A stretch of 35,576 nt of DNA from Deltaproteobacteria bacterium (GCA_016219185.1 JACRBZ010000003.1:1-35576); one strand, 5' to 3'. Shown: positions 1 through 11,793, numbered from the stretch's first letter. Notes: generated from the letters alone by a model not told the origin. Program-made: numbers and translations.

Positions 1-369
1 GATGCGATGGCCGTCGATCTGAATCAGAATGCGGCTGTTGTAATCGCCCGGGATACCAAACCCCCGAATGCCGGCATACTGGTAGTTGCGGTCATATGTG
101 ACGTAAAACCCCCGCACACTGCGCAGCAGGTCAGCCAGCGTACGGTATCCGTATTTCTGAATATCATCACTGGTGACAATGGTGATGGACGATGGCGCGT
201 TTGAGGTCTTCTGCTCAAATTTGGATGCCCCAAACACCGGGATCTGCATCAGCTCTTCCAGGCTGAGGCTGGTCAGGTCCGACGTCGTGGCTGCCATGAG
301 AAAAAAGGGGGCGATGAGAACGAAAAGGCACAGAACTAACCGGTTGTATCGGGACCGTTTTCGGGACAT
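1..369 (-). CDS. TonB-dependent outer-membrane receptor, N-terminal part (runs off left edge)
   Basis: The reading frame opens with ATG at 369 and is still open at base 1, so only the first 123 residues are present. Residues 1-26 look like a signal peptide: a basic start (MSRKRSRYNR), then a hydrophobic stretch ending near MAA. A DLTSLSLEELMQIPV segment follows, then a TonB-receptor plug: PSSITIVTSDDI, a YGYRTLADLLRSVRGFYV block, GIRGFG and QIDGHRI. This combination is typical of the plug of TonB-dependent receptors that import siderophores, cobalamin or other ligands across the outer membrane. The barrel lies outside the window, so the substrate cannot be inferred. A GGGGAGA Shine-Dalgarno precedes the ATG. 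The family is clear; function beyond that is unknown. Confidence 0.85.
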   Translation of the reverse strand, partial: MSRKRSRYNRLVLCLFVLIAPFFLMAATTSDLTSLSLEELMQIPVFGASKFEQKTSNAPSSITIVTSDDIQKYGYRTLADLLRSVRGFYVTYDRNYQYAGIRGFGIPGDYNSRILIQIDGHRI

Positions 370-456
370 TAACGTTTCTCCCCAAAACAAATTTTCTTCA
401 ACTCAACAACAACTTGAAAATGATTTTTTTCCCAAAGAAATGCATGAATTTTTCGA

Positions 457-485
457 AACATACTTTACGTGTATGGAATTAACAA
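457..485 (-). promoter_or_regulatory. Candidate sigma-70 promoter of the TonB receptor gene
   Basis: Reading the minus strand, TTGTTA (480-485) and TATGTT (457-462) are separated by exactly 17 bases, about 90 bases upstream of the receptor start codon. The match is moderate (4 of 6 in each hexamer) and was found by eye. Confidence 0.35.
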
Positions 486-496
486 GCGAAGTGCAC

Positions 497-4067
<3,571 letters not shown>

Positions 4068-4303
4068 GATTCCCATCCTTTCAAAACGGATCAAGAGCAG
4101 TAACGGTTGATAATCCTTACGATTTCTCCAATACTGAAAACCTGAAAAACTTCGAAACCCTGCCGACCTCTTTCCGTATTATTTTTTTGTATTATCCGCA
4201 ATGTTCTTCTATGATGCAGAAAAGTTGCAGCGTCAAGAACAGATTTCTATTGATTCCGCCAATGGGTATGATTAGTATTGAAATAAAGAAAAAAATATCA
4301 GTC

Positions 4304-4395
4304 TGTAACTTCGGGTTTTCAGCAGAGGGGCGACTCCCCGTGAGTGCCTCTGATGGGAAAGGGTACATGCGGGTTTATCCCTGAAAAAAATTACA
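4304..4395 (+). ncRNA. Foldable segment, possible structured RNA (unassigned)
   Basis: Complementary arms nest around a common core. TGTAA (4304-4308) pairs with TTACA (4391-4395). TTCGGG (4310-4315) pairs with CCCTGAA (4380-4385, one G-T pair). Inside, CAGAGG (4323-4328) pairs with CCTCTG (4347-4352), enclosing ACTC/GAGT. Weak promoter hexamers TTGATT (4250-4255) and TAGTAT (4273-4278) lie 17 bases apart upstream. It does not match any riboswitch consensus I know, and it lies upstream of the best promoter for the next gene, so a separate small RNA is as likely as a leader. The strand is uncertain. Confidence 0.25.
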
Positions 4396-4412
4396 AATAT
4401 CTCCATAAAGAG

Positions 4413-4441
4413 TTGTGATTTCGGTCCGTTGTATTTATGAA
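4413..4441 (+). promoter_or_regulatory. Candidate sigma-70 promoter for the 4477-5434 gene pair
   Basis: TTGTGA (4413-4418) and TATGAA (4436-4441) are separated by 17 bases, about 36 bases before the start codon at 4477. An AGGAGGT Shine-Dalgarno follows at about 4465-4471. Confidence 0.4.
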
Positions 4442-4476
4442 TTACTTATACAAGAACCTTATCCAGGAGGTACCTC

Positions 4477-4725
4477 ATGATCGACAAAAAACAGATTTGC
4501 GAAAAAATCAGAGAAATTTATCCGGATATCGGGGCCTGCGGCATCGACGTCGAAGTGGAATATGATGCAACGCAGAAAAGGTGGGTCGTTGACCTGAAAA
4601 AAGATCGCCATGAGCTGAAAACTTTTCTTGAGCCCGGAGACGCCGAAAGCTGCCTGCTTGGCAAGCAGTGCGTCAGTCTGAGCATCGAAATCGCCCAATT
4701 GCGCGGAAATATCGAAAGGATGTAG
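4477..4725 (+). CDS. Conserved-looking small protein of unknown function
   Basis: This is an 82-residue acidic/basic soluble protein with no signal peptide or membrane segment. It begins MIDKKQICEKIREIYPDIG, has a WVVDLKKDRHELKTFLEP segment and three cysteines in its second half or middle (GACG, ESCLLGKQC). An excellent AGGAGGT Shine-Dalgarno lies 7 bases before the ATG, which supports a real gene. It ends 22 bases before the TauE/SafE-type membrane protein and is probably cotranscribed with it. I do not recognise the family. The position beside a metal or sulfur-linked membrane protein and the cbb3 block is suggestive only. Confidence 0.75.
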   Translation: MIDKKQICEKIREIYPDIGACGIDVEVEYDATQKRWVVDLKKDRHELKTFLEPGDAESCLLGKQCVSLSIEIAQLRGNIERM

Positions 4726-4747
4726 CATCGGTCGGTTCTGGATATAA

Positions 4748-5434
4748 ATGGAAACCATTGATATTCTCTCCATGTTCACCCTGGGCCTTCTGGCCCAGGG
4801 TCACTGCATCGGCATGTGCGGCCCTTTGATCATTGCCTTTCCCGGTCGTACGGGACGGTTCATGCCGCATCTGTATTACCATTTCGGAAGGATCGCCACC
4901 TACGGCGCTGTCGGAGCGATTATGGCGGCAATCGGCGCAAGCCTGCCGCAAATCGCCGCAGTCACGTCTTCCGATCCCCAGATCTGGCTGACGCGGGGCA
5001 AGATCGGTTTTGCCTTGATCGCCGGCTTGTTTCTCTTTCTGTTCGGTATCAGCCGAATCGGTCTGGTTTCCGAGCCCTCATGGATGGCGGCCGCCACTCC
5101 GGGACACATTCCCGGATACCGCCGCATCGTCCAGGCTGCCGTGCAGGACGGCAAAGCGACCGGCATGGCACTGATGGGGCTGATGATGGGTCTGCTGCCC
5201 TGCGGTCTGTCCTATGGGGCATTTGCCCGGGCACTACCGGCCGAATCCGTCATCAAGGGCATGCTGTTGACCGGCGCTTTTGGTCTGGGCACCCTTCCCG
5301 GACTCTTGCTCCTGGGCACGGGCATTGGCGCAATCATGAGACGATACCAGCGCCAGTCCGATATCCTGTCCGGTCTGCTCATGCTGGGAATGGGCTTGAA
5401 ATTATTATTCCGCAGCATCAAACTGATCATGTAA
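4748..5434 (+). CDS. TauE/SafE-family (UreH-type) membrane protein
   Basis: The 228-residue polytopic protein has about six hydrophobic segments. It carries the signature of the COG2836/UreH-like branch of the TauE/SafE superfamily: GHCIGMCGPL near the N-terminus, followed by HLYYHFGRIATYGAVG, and a repeat of the pattern in GLLPCGLSYGAF. Annotations often call these sulfite exporters. In practice this branch is commonly found next to cbb3 oxidase assembly genes and is suspected of moving copper or another metal. Here it converges on ccoI with 177 bases between the stops, which fits a role in oxidase metallation. The transported species cannot be read from sequence. Confidence 0.82.
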   Translation: METIDILSMFTLGLLAQGHCIGMCGPLIIAFPGRTGRFMPHLYYHFGRIATYGAVGAIMAAIGASLPQIAAVTSSDPQIWLTRGKIGFALIAGLFLFLFGISRIGLVSEPSWMAAATPGHIPGYRRIVQAAVQDGKATGMALMGLMMGLLPCGLSYGAFARALPAESVIKGMLLTGAFGLGTLPGLLLLGTGIGAIMRRYQRQSDILSGLLMLGMGLKLLFRSIKLIM

Positions 5435-5611
5435 TTCCAGTTCGCATTCAAGCCGATACCTTGGTCAGATTCACCGCGCTACAATTGGGCGTACTGAATG
5501 CAGAAGCCTCATTGCTGCGCATTTGCCTTCGCGGTCTCAGCCCGAATGGTCGCCGGAATATCGTTTTGATATGGAAAATGGAACAAGAAACTGCTCAGGG
5601 GAAGGGACGCC

Positions 5612-8053
5612 TTATTTCTTTATGAGTCGTAGCGTGTTGCCAACAACGCTGAGGCTGCTCAGCAACATGGCGATGACGGCGACCAGCGGATTCAGCAGAC
5701 CGCTGACGGCGACTGGAATGCTGATCAGGTTATAGATGATCGCCCAATAAAGATTCTGGGTGATGATACGATTCACACGCCGGGCAAGATTCAGCAGATC
5801 CGGCAATTGGGCCGGATCACTGCGCACCAGGATGATTCCGGCGGTCCCGCATCCCAGTGAATTGCCGGAATGGACCGCAACCGCCAGATCCGCCCCGGCA
5901 AGCGCCGGGGCATCGTTGACGCCATCACCTACCATGGCCGTTTTCTCGCCGTTCCGGCAAAGATCCCGAATGAACTCGGCTTTCTCCCGGGGCCTCAACC
6001 CGCCTCGAAAGTTATGAATGCCGAGCGTATCCGCCACGTATTTTACGGCCCCGGGTTCGTCCCCGGATATCATGGCCAGCTTTTTTCCCATTTGCCGCAG
6101 GGCGTTCAGCGCCTCCAAGGCTGTCGGCCGAATCCGGTCGCCAAAAACAAAAACAGCAGCCGGCTGATCCGCAATGCTCATGAATACCCGCGAGACAGAT
6201 GCCGCGCCGTTACTCCATTCGGAATTTACAGAGCCGCTGCTTTTCGGGCCTGCCCAGGCAGGGGAACCGATCCTGACGGCAAGTCCGTCAACCCGGCCTT
6301 CTATGCCCTGCCCCACATCATTGATGATTTCGGCATCCGGAATGTCAACCTGCTGCCGCAAGGCCCTGTTTCGGATTTCCACTGCAATGAAGTGATCCGA
6401 TCGGCTTTCAAGGGCTGCGGCGCAGGCCAGTATCCGCTCTTCTTCATAAATCCCCAGGCAAATGATATCCAGCAGAGACCAACTCCCGGTGGTCAATGTG
6501 CCCGTCTTATCAAAGACCACCGTTGTGATGCGGTCCGCCTGCTCCAATGCGGAAAAATCGCACACCAACAGCCCGTTTCTGGCTGCCAGGAAAATGCCGG
6601 CAACGCGAGCCAGCGGAATGGCAATGCCAAGCGCGCAGGGGCAGGAGATCACCATGACGGTAATGGTCCGAAGCAGGCTTTCTTCCAGCGGCCTTCCGGC
6701 CGCAAAACAGCCAGCGCCGGCAGCAATGGCCACCAGGACAATTCCGGGCACGAACCACCTCAGCATCCGCTCGGTTCTGTCTTCCAGGGGGATTTTCCGG
6801 CTGAGGGCCGTTTCCATGAGCCGAATCATCTGCCCGAGGGTGGAATCGGTTCCGACAGCCGAGGATTTTATCGAAAGCCTGCCGCCCAGCATCTTGCTGC
6901 CGCTCAAAACGGCATCCCCGGCTTTGACGGAAACGGGCAGTGCTTCGCCGGTCAGAGATGACATGTCGATCCGGCCGGCTCCGGCAATGACCACACCATC
7001 GGCTGCCGCGATTTCGCCGCCTGTCAGAATGAATACGTCACCCGAAACCAGCCGCTCCGCGGCCTCATAGCGACCCTCGGGAAAGCCGGAACTGCAGCGC
7101 CTGACCTTTTGCGGCATCAGGTTCAGGAATGCATCGAGACTGGCTTCAATGCTTTTTCTGACATTGCCTTCGATGAGTTTACCCAGAAGCACCAGGGTGA
7201 TGAGCATGGAGGCCGTATCAAAATACACGTAAAAGCTTCCCTGGCACAGATTAAACACGCTGTACCCGTAAGCACTCAAGGACCCCATGCTGATGAGCGC
7301 CTCCATTCCGGCCGACCCGGCCACCAGTCCATGCCAAGCCTTTTGAAAGATCGGCCGCCCCCCATGGATCATCACGATGGTTGCCATCCCGAAAACCGGC
7401 CAGCCGATCATTTGAATGTCTACCGCGGCCAGATGTGTAAAAAATCCGGCGTAAAGTGCGAGGGAAAGCATCATGATGTTCAAGGTCAGAAATGCGCTGA
7501 TTCCAAAACGAATCCAGGCACTTTTCCTTTCCCGTGAGTGCGCGTCACCGCCTGGCGGGGCGGCTTTGTATCCCAGCTTTTCAATGGCCTGAACAATTTG
7601 AGACGGCAATGTTGTTGCCGGATCATAGCTGCAGTGAAAGCGGTCCGAAGAAAAGCGGCAGCAGGATTTATAAACGCCCGTCACCCGGGATACAGCGGTC
7701 TCGATGACCCAGGCGCAGGCCGGGCACCACATGCCGCTGATTCGAAGGTCCAGATCCAGTTGATGGCCTGCCGGCTCCATCTGCCCGCGTGATGCCGCAA
7801 CAGGGGCTTGCAGCGATGTTTCCGTATCTGTTTCCAATCCGGGAATGACGCCGGCGGCCCGGCACTGCCTGAAGAGTTCGGTTTCCCGGAAAGACCGGGG
7901 ATCCGGGGAACCAGTCGCTTCCATGAGCAGAATATAGACCATTTTACAGCCCTGGCAGCAGAACCAGAGGGGCTTTTCGGTGGCGGGAAGCTCGGCGGGC
8001 GTGCATCTGGCGGTCAATCCGCACAAATCGCAGGTGTGAAGGGCCTCGGCCAC
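5612..8053 (-). CDS. ccoI: CcoI/FixI-type copper-translocating P1B ATPase
   Basis: This inner-membrane ATPase delivers copper for cbb3 oxidase assembly. Numbered from the GTG start, it has an N-terminal Cys-rich module (CDLCG and CCQGC), a heavy-metal-associated domain (about 100-167, GMWCPAC), the TGE actuator motif (368-370), the membrane CPC copper site (471-473), the phosphorylated aspartate of DKTGTLT (515), and GDGVNDAPAL near the C-terminus. The Cys-rich N-terminus plus HMA arrangement is that of FixI/CcoI rather than CopA. I chose GTG at 8053, 10 bases after the upstream stop codon. The frame is open to a TTG at 8137, but that start would overlap the cytochrome gene by 74 bases. It is the last gene of the oxidase operon. 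Confidence 0.93.
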   Translation of the reverse strand: MAEALHTCDLCGLTARCTPAELPATEKPLWFCCQGCKMVYILLMEATGSPDPRSFRETELFRQCRAAGVIPGLETDTETSLQAPVAASRGQMEPAGHQLDLDLRISGMWCPACAWVIETAVSRVTGVYKSCCRFSSDRFHCSYDPATTLPSQIVQAIEKLGYKAAPPGGDAHSRERKSAWIRFGISAFLTLNIMMLSLALYAGFFTHLAAVDIQMIGWPVFGMATIVMIHGGRPIFQKAWHGLVAGSAGMEALISMGSLSAYGYSVFNLCQGSFYVYFDTASMLITLVLLGKLIEGNVRKSIEASLDAFLNLMPQKVRRCSSGFPEGRYEAAERLVSGDVFILTGGEIAAADGVVIAGAGRIDMSSLTGEALPVSVKAGDAVLSGSKMLGGRLSIKSSAVGTDSTLGQMIRLMETALSRKIPLEDRTERMLRWFVPGIVLVAIAAGAGCFAAGRPLEESLLRTITVMVISCPCALGIAIPLARVAGIFLAARNGLLVCDFSALEQADRITTVVFDKTGTLTTGSWSLLDIICLGIYEEERILACAAALESRSDHFIAVEIRNRALRQQVDIPDAEIINDVGQGIEGRVDGLAVRIGSPAWAGPKSSGSVNSEWSNGAASVSRVFMSIADQPAAVFVFGDRIRPTALEALNALRQMGKKLAMISGDEPGAVKYVADTLGIHNFRGGLRPREKAEFIRDLCRNGEKTAMVGDGVNDAPALAGADLAVAVHSGNSLGCGTAGIILVRSDPAQLPDLLNLARRVNRIITQNLYWAIIYNLISIPVAVSGLLNPLVAVIAMLLSSLSVVGNTLRLIKK

Positions 8054-8063
8054 GGGATGCAGG

Positions 8064-8585
8064 CTAGCCCCGGACGCCGATGGATTTGATGTAGGCGATG
8101 ACGCTCCAGCGGTCGCTGATTTGAATGGTGGTGGCAAGGGCCGGCTGCCGGCTGCCGCTGCCGGCTCCGCAACTGATATGCTGAAACAAAACTCCGTCCA
8201 TTGACTCCTGAACCCGGGACGATCTTAAATCGGCGGGAAGGGGTGAGAAACTCTGGCCCACGGTGCCGTTGCCGTCATGATCCCTGCCGTGACACTGCCG
8301 GCAAAACGTGGCATAAACGACTTGCCCGCGGGCGATGGCATTCGGATCACCGGGCAACAGCGGAGAGCGCAGCTTGCGCGCCTCCATGGCTTGATAGGCT
8401 GCCTCGGGGTCTGCCACCGGGACTGTTCCGGCTTCCATGACAGGAATGGGCTTTTCATAGGGCCTGACTGCCGGAGTCTCCCGCATCCGGCCATAAGGGA
8501 AATACTTGTCATAGGCCATCAAGGCGGCATAGCCGGCCCAAACAAGAACGGCAAGCATGATCAGCGGCAGCATCCGTTTTTTCAT
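8064..8585 (-). CDS. Membrane-anchored monoheme cytochrome c (ActE-like), distal Met not evident
   Basis: The 173-residue protein has an N-terminal membrane anchor (about 5-25) and one class I heme site, CRQCH (95-99), followed by GRDHDGNG. The C-terminal helix DRWSVIAYIKSIG resembles ActE, the monoheme cytochrome of ACIII, and related cytochromes. In those proteins the segment before this helix normally holds a Gly-x-Gly-x-Met-Pro with the distal heme ligand. Here it reads GAGSGSRQPA, without Met. The only Met after the heme motif is M129, in an unusual place. It abuts the small gene at 8586 and precedes ccoI. It is probably a periplasmic electron carrier between ACIII and the oxidase, or a CcoP substitute; the assignment to ActE rather than CcoP is inference. 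Confidence 0.85.
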   Translation of the reverse strand: MKKRMLPLIMLAVLVWAGYAALMAYDKYFPYGRMRETPAVRPYEKPIPVMEAGTVPVADPEAAYQAMEARKLRSPLLPGDPNAIARGQVVYATFCRQCHGRDHDGNGTVGQSFSPLPADLRSSRVQESMDGVLFQHISCGAGSGSRQPALATTIQISDRWSVIAYIKSIGVRG

Positions 8586-8807
8586 TTATTCCCCCGTCCT
8601 GCCCCGAACGTGCTGGCGATGCGGGAGCGGTTCATAAATTGCGTATGGGGATTCTCCGGGAACATCCTGTACCGGTCGATAATCCCAGCCGGGCTGGCCC
8701 TTATCGCCGACCAGAAGATAAGCGAACAGGCCTTTGCCGAGAATAAGCATCATCAACATCAGGATAATGATCCAGGTAGAGCGCTCCGAACGGGCATGGA
8801 TTTCCAT
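8586..8807 (-). CDS. Small single-pass membrane protein of the oxidase operon
   Basis: The 73-residue product has a short basic start, one strongly hydrophobic helix (about 12-34, WIIILMLMMLILGKGLFAYL) and a proline-rich polar tail with VPGESPYAIYEPLPH. It is packed head to tail, with 1 base to the upstream gene and none to the cytochrome gene that follows, so it is almost certainly translated. Size and position would fit an accessory subunit such as CcoQ or CcoH, but I see no diagnostic residues for either. Function unknown. Confidence 0.7.
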   Translation of the reverse strand: MEIHARSERSTWIIILMLMMLILGKGLFAYLLVGDKGQPGWDYRPVQDVPGESPYAIYEPLPHRQHVRGRTGE

Positions 8808-8808
8808 G

Positions 8809-9084
8809 TTAAATCACCTCCCCGGTCAGGCCGATCATAAAAATATATCCGATACCCCACAGCACCGTTCCGAGAATCACCAAAAATAGAAACAAAGGGA
8901 ACGGGGCATCTCTTTCTTCGATGCCATCCGGGTAGATCCCTGTTACCCGTATGCTGCGATCTTCCGATATATTGCCGCGAAAATGGGAAAAAGACAAGGC
9001 AATGCCCACGAGCACCACACACAGCAGCGCCGGAAAAACGGCCAGAACGAGATGCTGAATGTTTAAAAGATTAAATAACCGCAT
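8809..9084 (-). CDS. FixP_N-like membrane protein (CcoP N-terminal domain without heme)
   Basis: The 91-residue protein has two hydrophobic helices (about 12-33 and 63-87). The second is preceded by YPDGIEERDAPFPLFLF, which resembles the N-terminal anchor of CcoP/FixP, where the pattern is DGI-E-x-D-x-P-x-P followed by a membrane helix. No heme-binding CXXCH is present, so only the anchoring part of CcoP is represented. Heme domains are carried by the neighbouring CcoO-like and monoheme cytochromes. It probably stabilises the oxidase complex in the membrane. The domain likeness is by eye and moderate. Confidence 0.65.
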   Translation of the reverse strand: MRLFNLLNIQHLVLAVFPALLCVVLVGIALSFSHFRGNISEDRSIRVTGIYPDGIEERDAPFPLFLFLVILGTVLWGIGYIFMIGLTGEVI

Positions 9085-9112
9085 GGTAAGTTCCCCGTGT
9101 CTCTTTCAGTTT

Positions 9113-9373
9113 TTACCTGGCCTTCAGCAGGGAAAACGCCAGCACGGATGCACTGATCAGGAGCCCCAGGCAGGCCATGGCCAGTAAAGCGAGCGCCTCA
9201 AGGCGGTGGATTCTACGGGGCCTGACCGGCCGGCTTTCCGAATCATGCTGAAGCGGCAGGAAGGCCGCCCGCTTCTGATCGCTGAATTGCCTGTTTTTCA
9301 GTGCCCAGAAAAACACCAGCCCGCTGATGCCAAAGCCAATTAACATATAGGTGATAAAAAACGGAAAGTACAT
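9113..9373 (-). CDS. ccoS: CcoS-like cbb3 oxidase assembly protein
   Basis: The N-terminal 40 residues contain a membrane helix followed by FFWALKNRQFSDQKRAAFLPL. This corresponds to the CcoS hallmark, a helix ending in F-x-W-A-x-x-x-x-Q-F-x-D followed by a conserved A/P-x-x-x-L. CcoS is needed for cofactor insertion into cbb3 oxidases. Unlike short CcoS proteins of about 50-60 residues, this 86-residue version has an extra basic linker and a second hydrophobic helix (about 60-83). It lies between ccoO and the FixP_N-like gene, inside the oxidase operon. Confidence 0.7.
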   Translation of the reverse strand: MYFPFFITYMLIGFGISGLVFFWALKNRQFSDQKRAAFLPLQHDSESRPVRPRRIHRLEALALLAMACLGLLISASVLAFSLLKAR

Positions 9374-9388
9374 GTTATGATTTCATCA

Positions 9389-10333
9389 TCAGGGTTCATA
9401 AGCCGCGTCAATACCCCGCGGCTCGGTATCGGCATCGCTTTGGTTGATAAAATACACTGCCACGAAATTGCCCACATCCCAGATTTTTTCTGATTCCAGG
9501 TCCCTTTTAAAATAGGGCATGGCAGATCCCGTGATGCCGTTCATGATCTGGTAATAGAGGATTCCGCCGGAAATTTCGCGGCCCTTGAGAACCGTAAAAT
9601 TCAGTGGCGGCGGATAAAGATAAGGCTGGGCCGGGCCCATGCCGTCGCCAATGGGGCTGTGACATCCCAGGCAAAAATCCTGGTAAATTTTTCGTCCCCG
9701 GGCAAGCCCCGCATCCGATGTGGGATAGGGATCGGGGATGACGCGCCAGCCTTCGGGAATATGGTCGGAAAGCCATTTGACGTTTTGCACGGGGCCGGTT
9801 TCGTATGCAGCAACAAGCTGCGCTTTCCAAAAATCTTGACGGGATGTGCGATGGTCCGCGGACTTGCTTCCCAGACTCTGCACATAGTGCGTCAGACGTT
9901 TGATGTCATCCGTTCCCAGATATCCGAACTGCGGCATAATGGAATTGGGGCGCGTGTACCGCGGATTGGTAAAATGGGCCACATGCCAGTCATCCGGGTG
10001 CTCGCCGCCTTCCTGGGACAGGTCCACACCGGTTCGTTCCGATCCCAGAAGAATGGGGCGGTCCGCAATATAATCACCGGCCTGGGCAATGCGCTCCGCC
10101 CCTAAACCCCAGTCAATGGAACGAACCGATTGCGTGTGACAATACACGCAGCCGTTTGCGATATAAATGGCCCGCCCGGCATTTTCCTCATCCGTACGCT
10201 CACGGAAGATCTCGGATGGGTCCGTGTGCCGTGTGGCATAAGGCCAGAAGACCATCACAAAGACAACGGCAAAAAATACGGCAACAGCGCCCAGAATCAC
10301 CGCCTGGGGCGTCATTTCCATTTCCCTTTTCAT
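9389..10333 (-). CDS. ccoO: cbb3 oxidase subunit CcoO fused to a second cytochrome c domain
   Basis: The 314-residue diheme protein begins with a membrane anchor (about 10-32). A CcoO-type heme domain follows, with CVYCH (62-66), a TQSVRSI segment and the distal methionine in IMPQF (M133). A second cytochrome c domain starts near 205, with CLGCH (221-225) and AMPYF (M272). Standard CcoO is monoheme and about 200 residues. The added domain resembles the diffusible or ActE-like cytochromes and may replace the heme domain of CcoP, which is missing as a normal gene. The start ATG overlaps the ccoN stop (ATGA, 10330-10333), behind a GGAG site. The protein should pass electrons from ACIII to CcoN. 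Confidence 0.9.
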   Translation of the reverse strand: MKREMEMTPQAVILGAVAVFFAVVFVMVFWPYATRHTDPSEIFRERTDEENAGRAIYIANGCVYCHTQSVRSIDWGLGAERIAQAGDYIADRPILLGSERTGVDLSQEGGEHPDDWHVAHFTNPRYTRPNSIMPQFGYLGTDDIKRLTHYVQSLGSKSADHRTSRQDFWKAQLVAAYETGPVQNVKWLSDHIPEGWRVIPDPYPTSDAGLARGRKIYQDFCLGCHSPIGDGMGPAQPYLYPPPLNFTVLKGREISGGILYYQIMNGITGSAMPYFKRDLESEKIWDVGNFVAVYFINQSDADTEPRGIDAAYEP

Positions 10334-11700
10334 GACCTGACTCCGGGATTAAAAAAAAGCGTGCGGAGGATGTTATAGAGCCCGATGTAAGCCCCCATGA
10401 CAACAAAAACGCCCAGTGCCAGGCGGAGTACATAATATAGATGAATTTCCGGCAGCACGCGGTAAACGGTTTCCCCGTTAAGCCACGCATTGCCCTGAAT
10501 GAGGCCGACAATCGTCAGGACAATGGTAAAGCCCACCACGCCGATCAATACCAGCCAGTACTGCAAATCCGCCAGGAAACGGCTGTAAAGGGGTTTTTCG
10601 GTGATTCTGGGAAGGATGTAATACATCCCACCCAGGGCAGTCATGCCGGCAAAGCCCAGAACCCCGATGTGCGCATGCCCGACAACCCAGTTATTAAAAT
10701 GCGTCACCCGCTGGACAATGGGAAGGGCCATCATGGAGCCTTGAATACTGACGAAAAAATACATCACCGTACCCGTAAAGATGAATTTGCCGGCGATATC
10801 GGCATGGATTTCACCAAGCTTTCCCCTGGCCGTATACCAGATATTGATCAGAAACACCATGACCGGAATCACCATGGCAATGCTGTCGACAATGGCAATC
10901 ACTTTCAGCCAGGTGGGCACCGGCACCTGAAGCAGATGATGGGTACCGATATGCGTATAGACAACCAACAGTCCCCAGAAGCCTAAAAGACTGAGCGAGT
11001 GGCTGTATAAGGGATTTCGGGTTACCCTGGGAATCACATAATAGGCAACCGACAGTGACAGCGGGGTGAGCAGGAGCCCGAAGATGTTGTGCCCGTAAAA
11101 CCAGAGTACGATCGCATCGGAGATGCCCAGAAGCGCACCTGTTCGGGGTTCCCAGACCACATTTCCGATAAAATAGGTGATGCCGGTCAAGACAACGGCG
11201 GCGCAGACATACCAGACAGAAACATATAGAATCGGCTCCTGACGCTGCCTGACCGTCATGATGAGGTTGTGGCTGATAAGTCCGAAACCGATCACGATCA
11301 GCACGCTCACCGGCCACACGAACTCGGCATATTCGCGGGCCTTGGTATGCCCCAGGGACAGGCCGATAACGCCCGCTGCAATTGCCAGATTCCACAGCAC
11401 GGCCGTGATGAGCCCCAGCTTCTGGCTGTAAAGCTGCGTACGCATGAGTCTTGGCACGAAATAATGGGCTGCCGCCAGCAGGCCAGGCGTGACAAATCCG
11501 AACAGCACCAAATTGACATGAATGGGGCGGATGCGTCCGAATTCCAGAAAACTGATATTGGCCATAAAATCAGGGGCGATCAAATAACTTGCTGCCAAAA
11601 TGCCAACGGAAGTCGCCACTGCAAACCAGAACGCGGATGTCAGGCAATAGGCTTTGGAAGTAAGATAAGGGTCTGTTTCAAAGGCAGCGCTGAATGCCAT
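10330..11700 (-). CDS. ccoN: cbb3-type cytochrome c oxidase catalytic subunit I
   Basis: This 456-residue, ~12-helix heme-copper oxygen reductase is the proton-pumping, oxygen-reducing core of the cbb3 oxidase. Visible landmarks are the low-spin heme b ligand region RPIHVNLVLFG (H61), the copper-B histidine in FYGHN (H204), the helix VII tyrosine in VVYTH (Y248), the copper histidine pair THH (H254, H255) and the heme ligands GHAH (H342, H344). The 44-residue spacing of H204 and Y248 matches the cross-linked His-Tyr pair known in C-family oxidases. The ATG at 11700 follows GAGGAAAATTG. A TTG three bases earlier is an alternative. Together with CcoO it forms the terminal oxidase of this cluster. 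Confidence 0.97.
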   Translation of the reverse strand: MAFSAAFETDPYLTSKAYCLTSAFWFAVATSVGILAASYLIAPDFMANISFLEFGRIRPIHVNLVLFGFVTPGLLAAAHYFVPRLMRTQLYSQKLGLITAVLWNLAIAAGVIGLSLGHTKAREYAEFVWPVSVLIVIGFGLISHNLIMTVRQRQEPILYVSVWYVCAAVVLTGITYFIGNVVWEPRTGALLGISDAIVLWFYGHNIFGLLLTPLSLSVAYYVIPRVTRNPLYSHSLSLLGFWGLLVVYTHIGTHHLLQVPVPTWLKVIAIVDSIAMVIPVMVFLINIWYTARGKLGEIHADIAGKFIFTGTVMYFFVSIQGSMMALPIVQRVTHFNNWVVGHAHIGVLGFAGMTALGGMYYILPRITEKPLYSRFLADLQYWLVLIGVVGFTIVLTIVGLIQGNAWLNGETVYRVLPEIHLYYVLRLALGVFVVMGAYIGLYNILRTLFFNPGVRS

Positions 11701-11793
11701 CAATTTTCCTCTTGCGTGAAAGCCCTGTCGGGACCGATGTCGAATATCGATAAATAACCGGTTTGCTGTTTCGTTGTCATCTGATATTTCCCG

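Larger units (their letters stand above)
4068..4476. other. Intergenic region between divergent cheV and the 4477 gene
   Basis: This stretch of about 410 bases carries no convincing protein-coding frame. A possible 65-codon frame at 4187-4384 has no Shine-Dalgarno and unremarkable composition. The region is AT-rich near cheV and contains a foldable segment at 4304-4395 and a promoter-like element at 4413-4441, listed separately. Confidence 0.6.

Noticed and set aside
4304..4395. Cyclic-di-GMP (GEMM) or other known riboswitch
   Set aside because: The conserved GEMM bases are not present on either strand, and no other consensus I know fits, so it is left as an unassigned foldable segment.
8054..8137. 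N-terminal extension of CcoI from TTG 8137
   Set aside because: It would overlap the cytochrome gene by 74 bases, adds only low-complexity Ser/Ala/Pro sequence, and a GTG lies just after the upstream stop codon.
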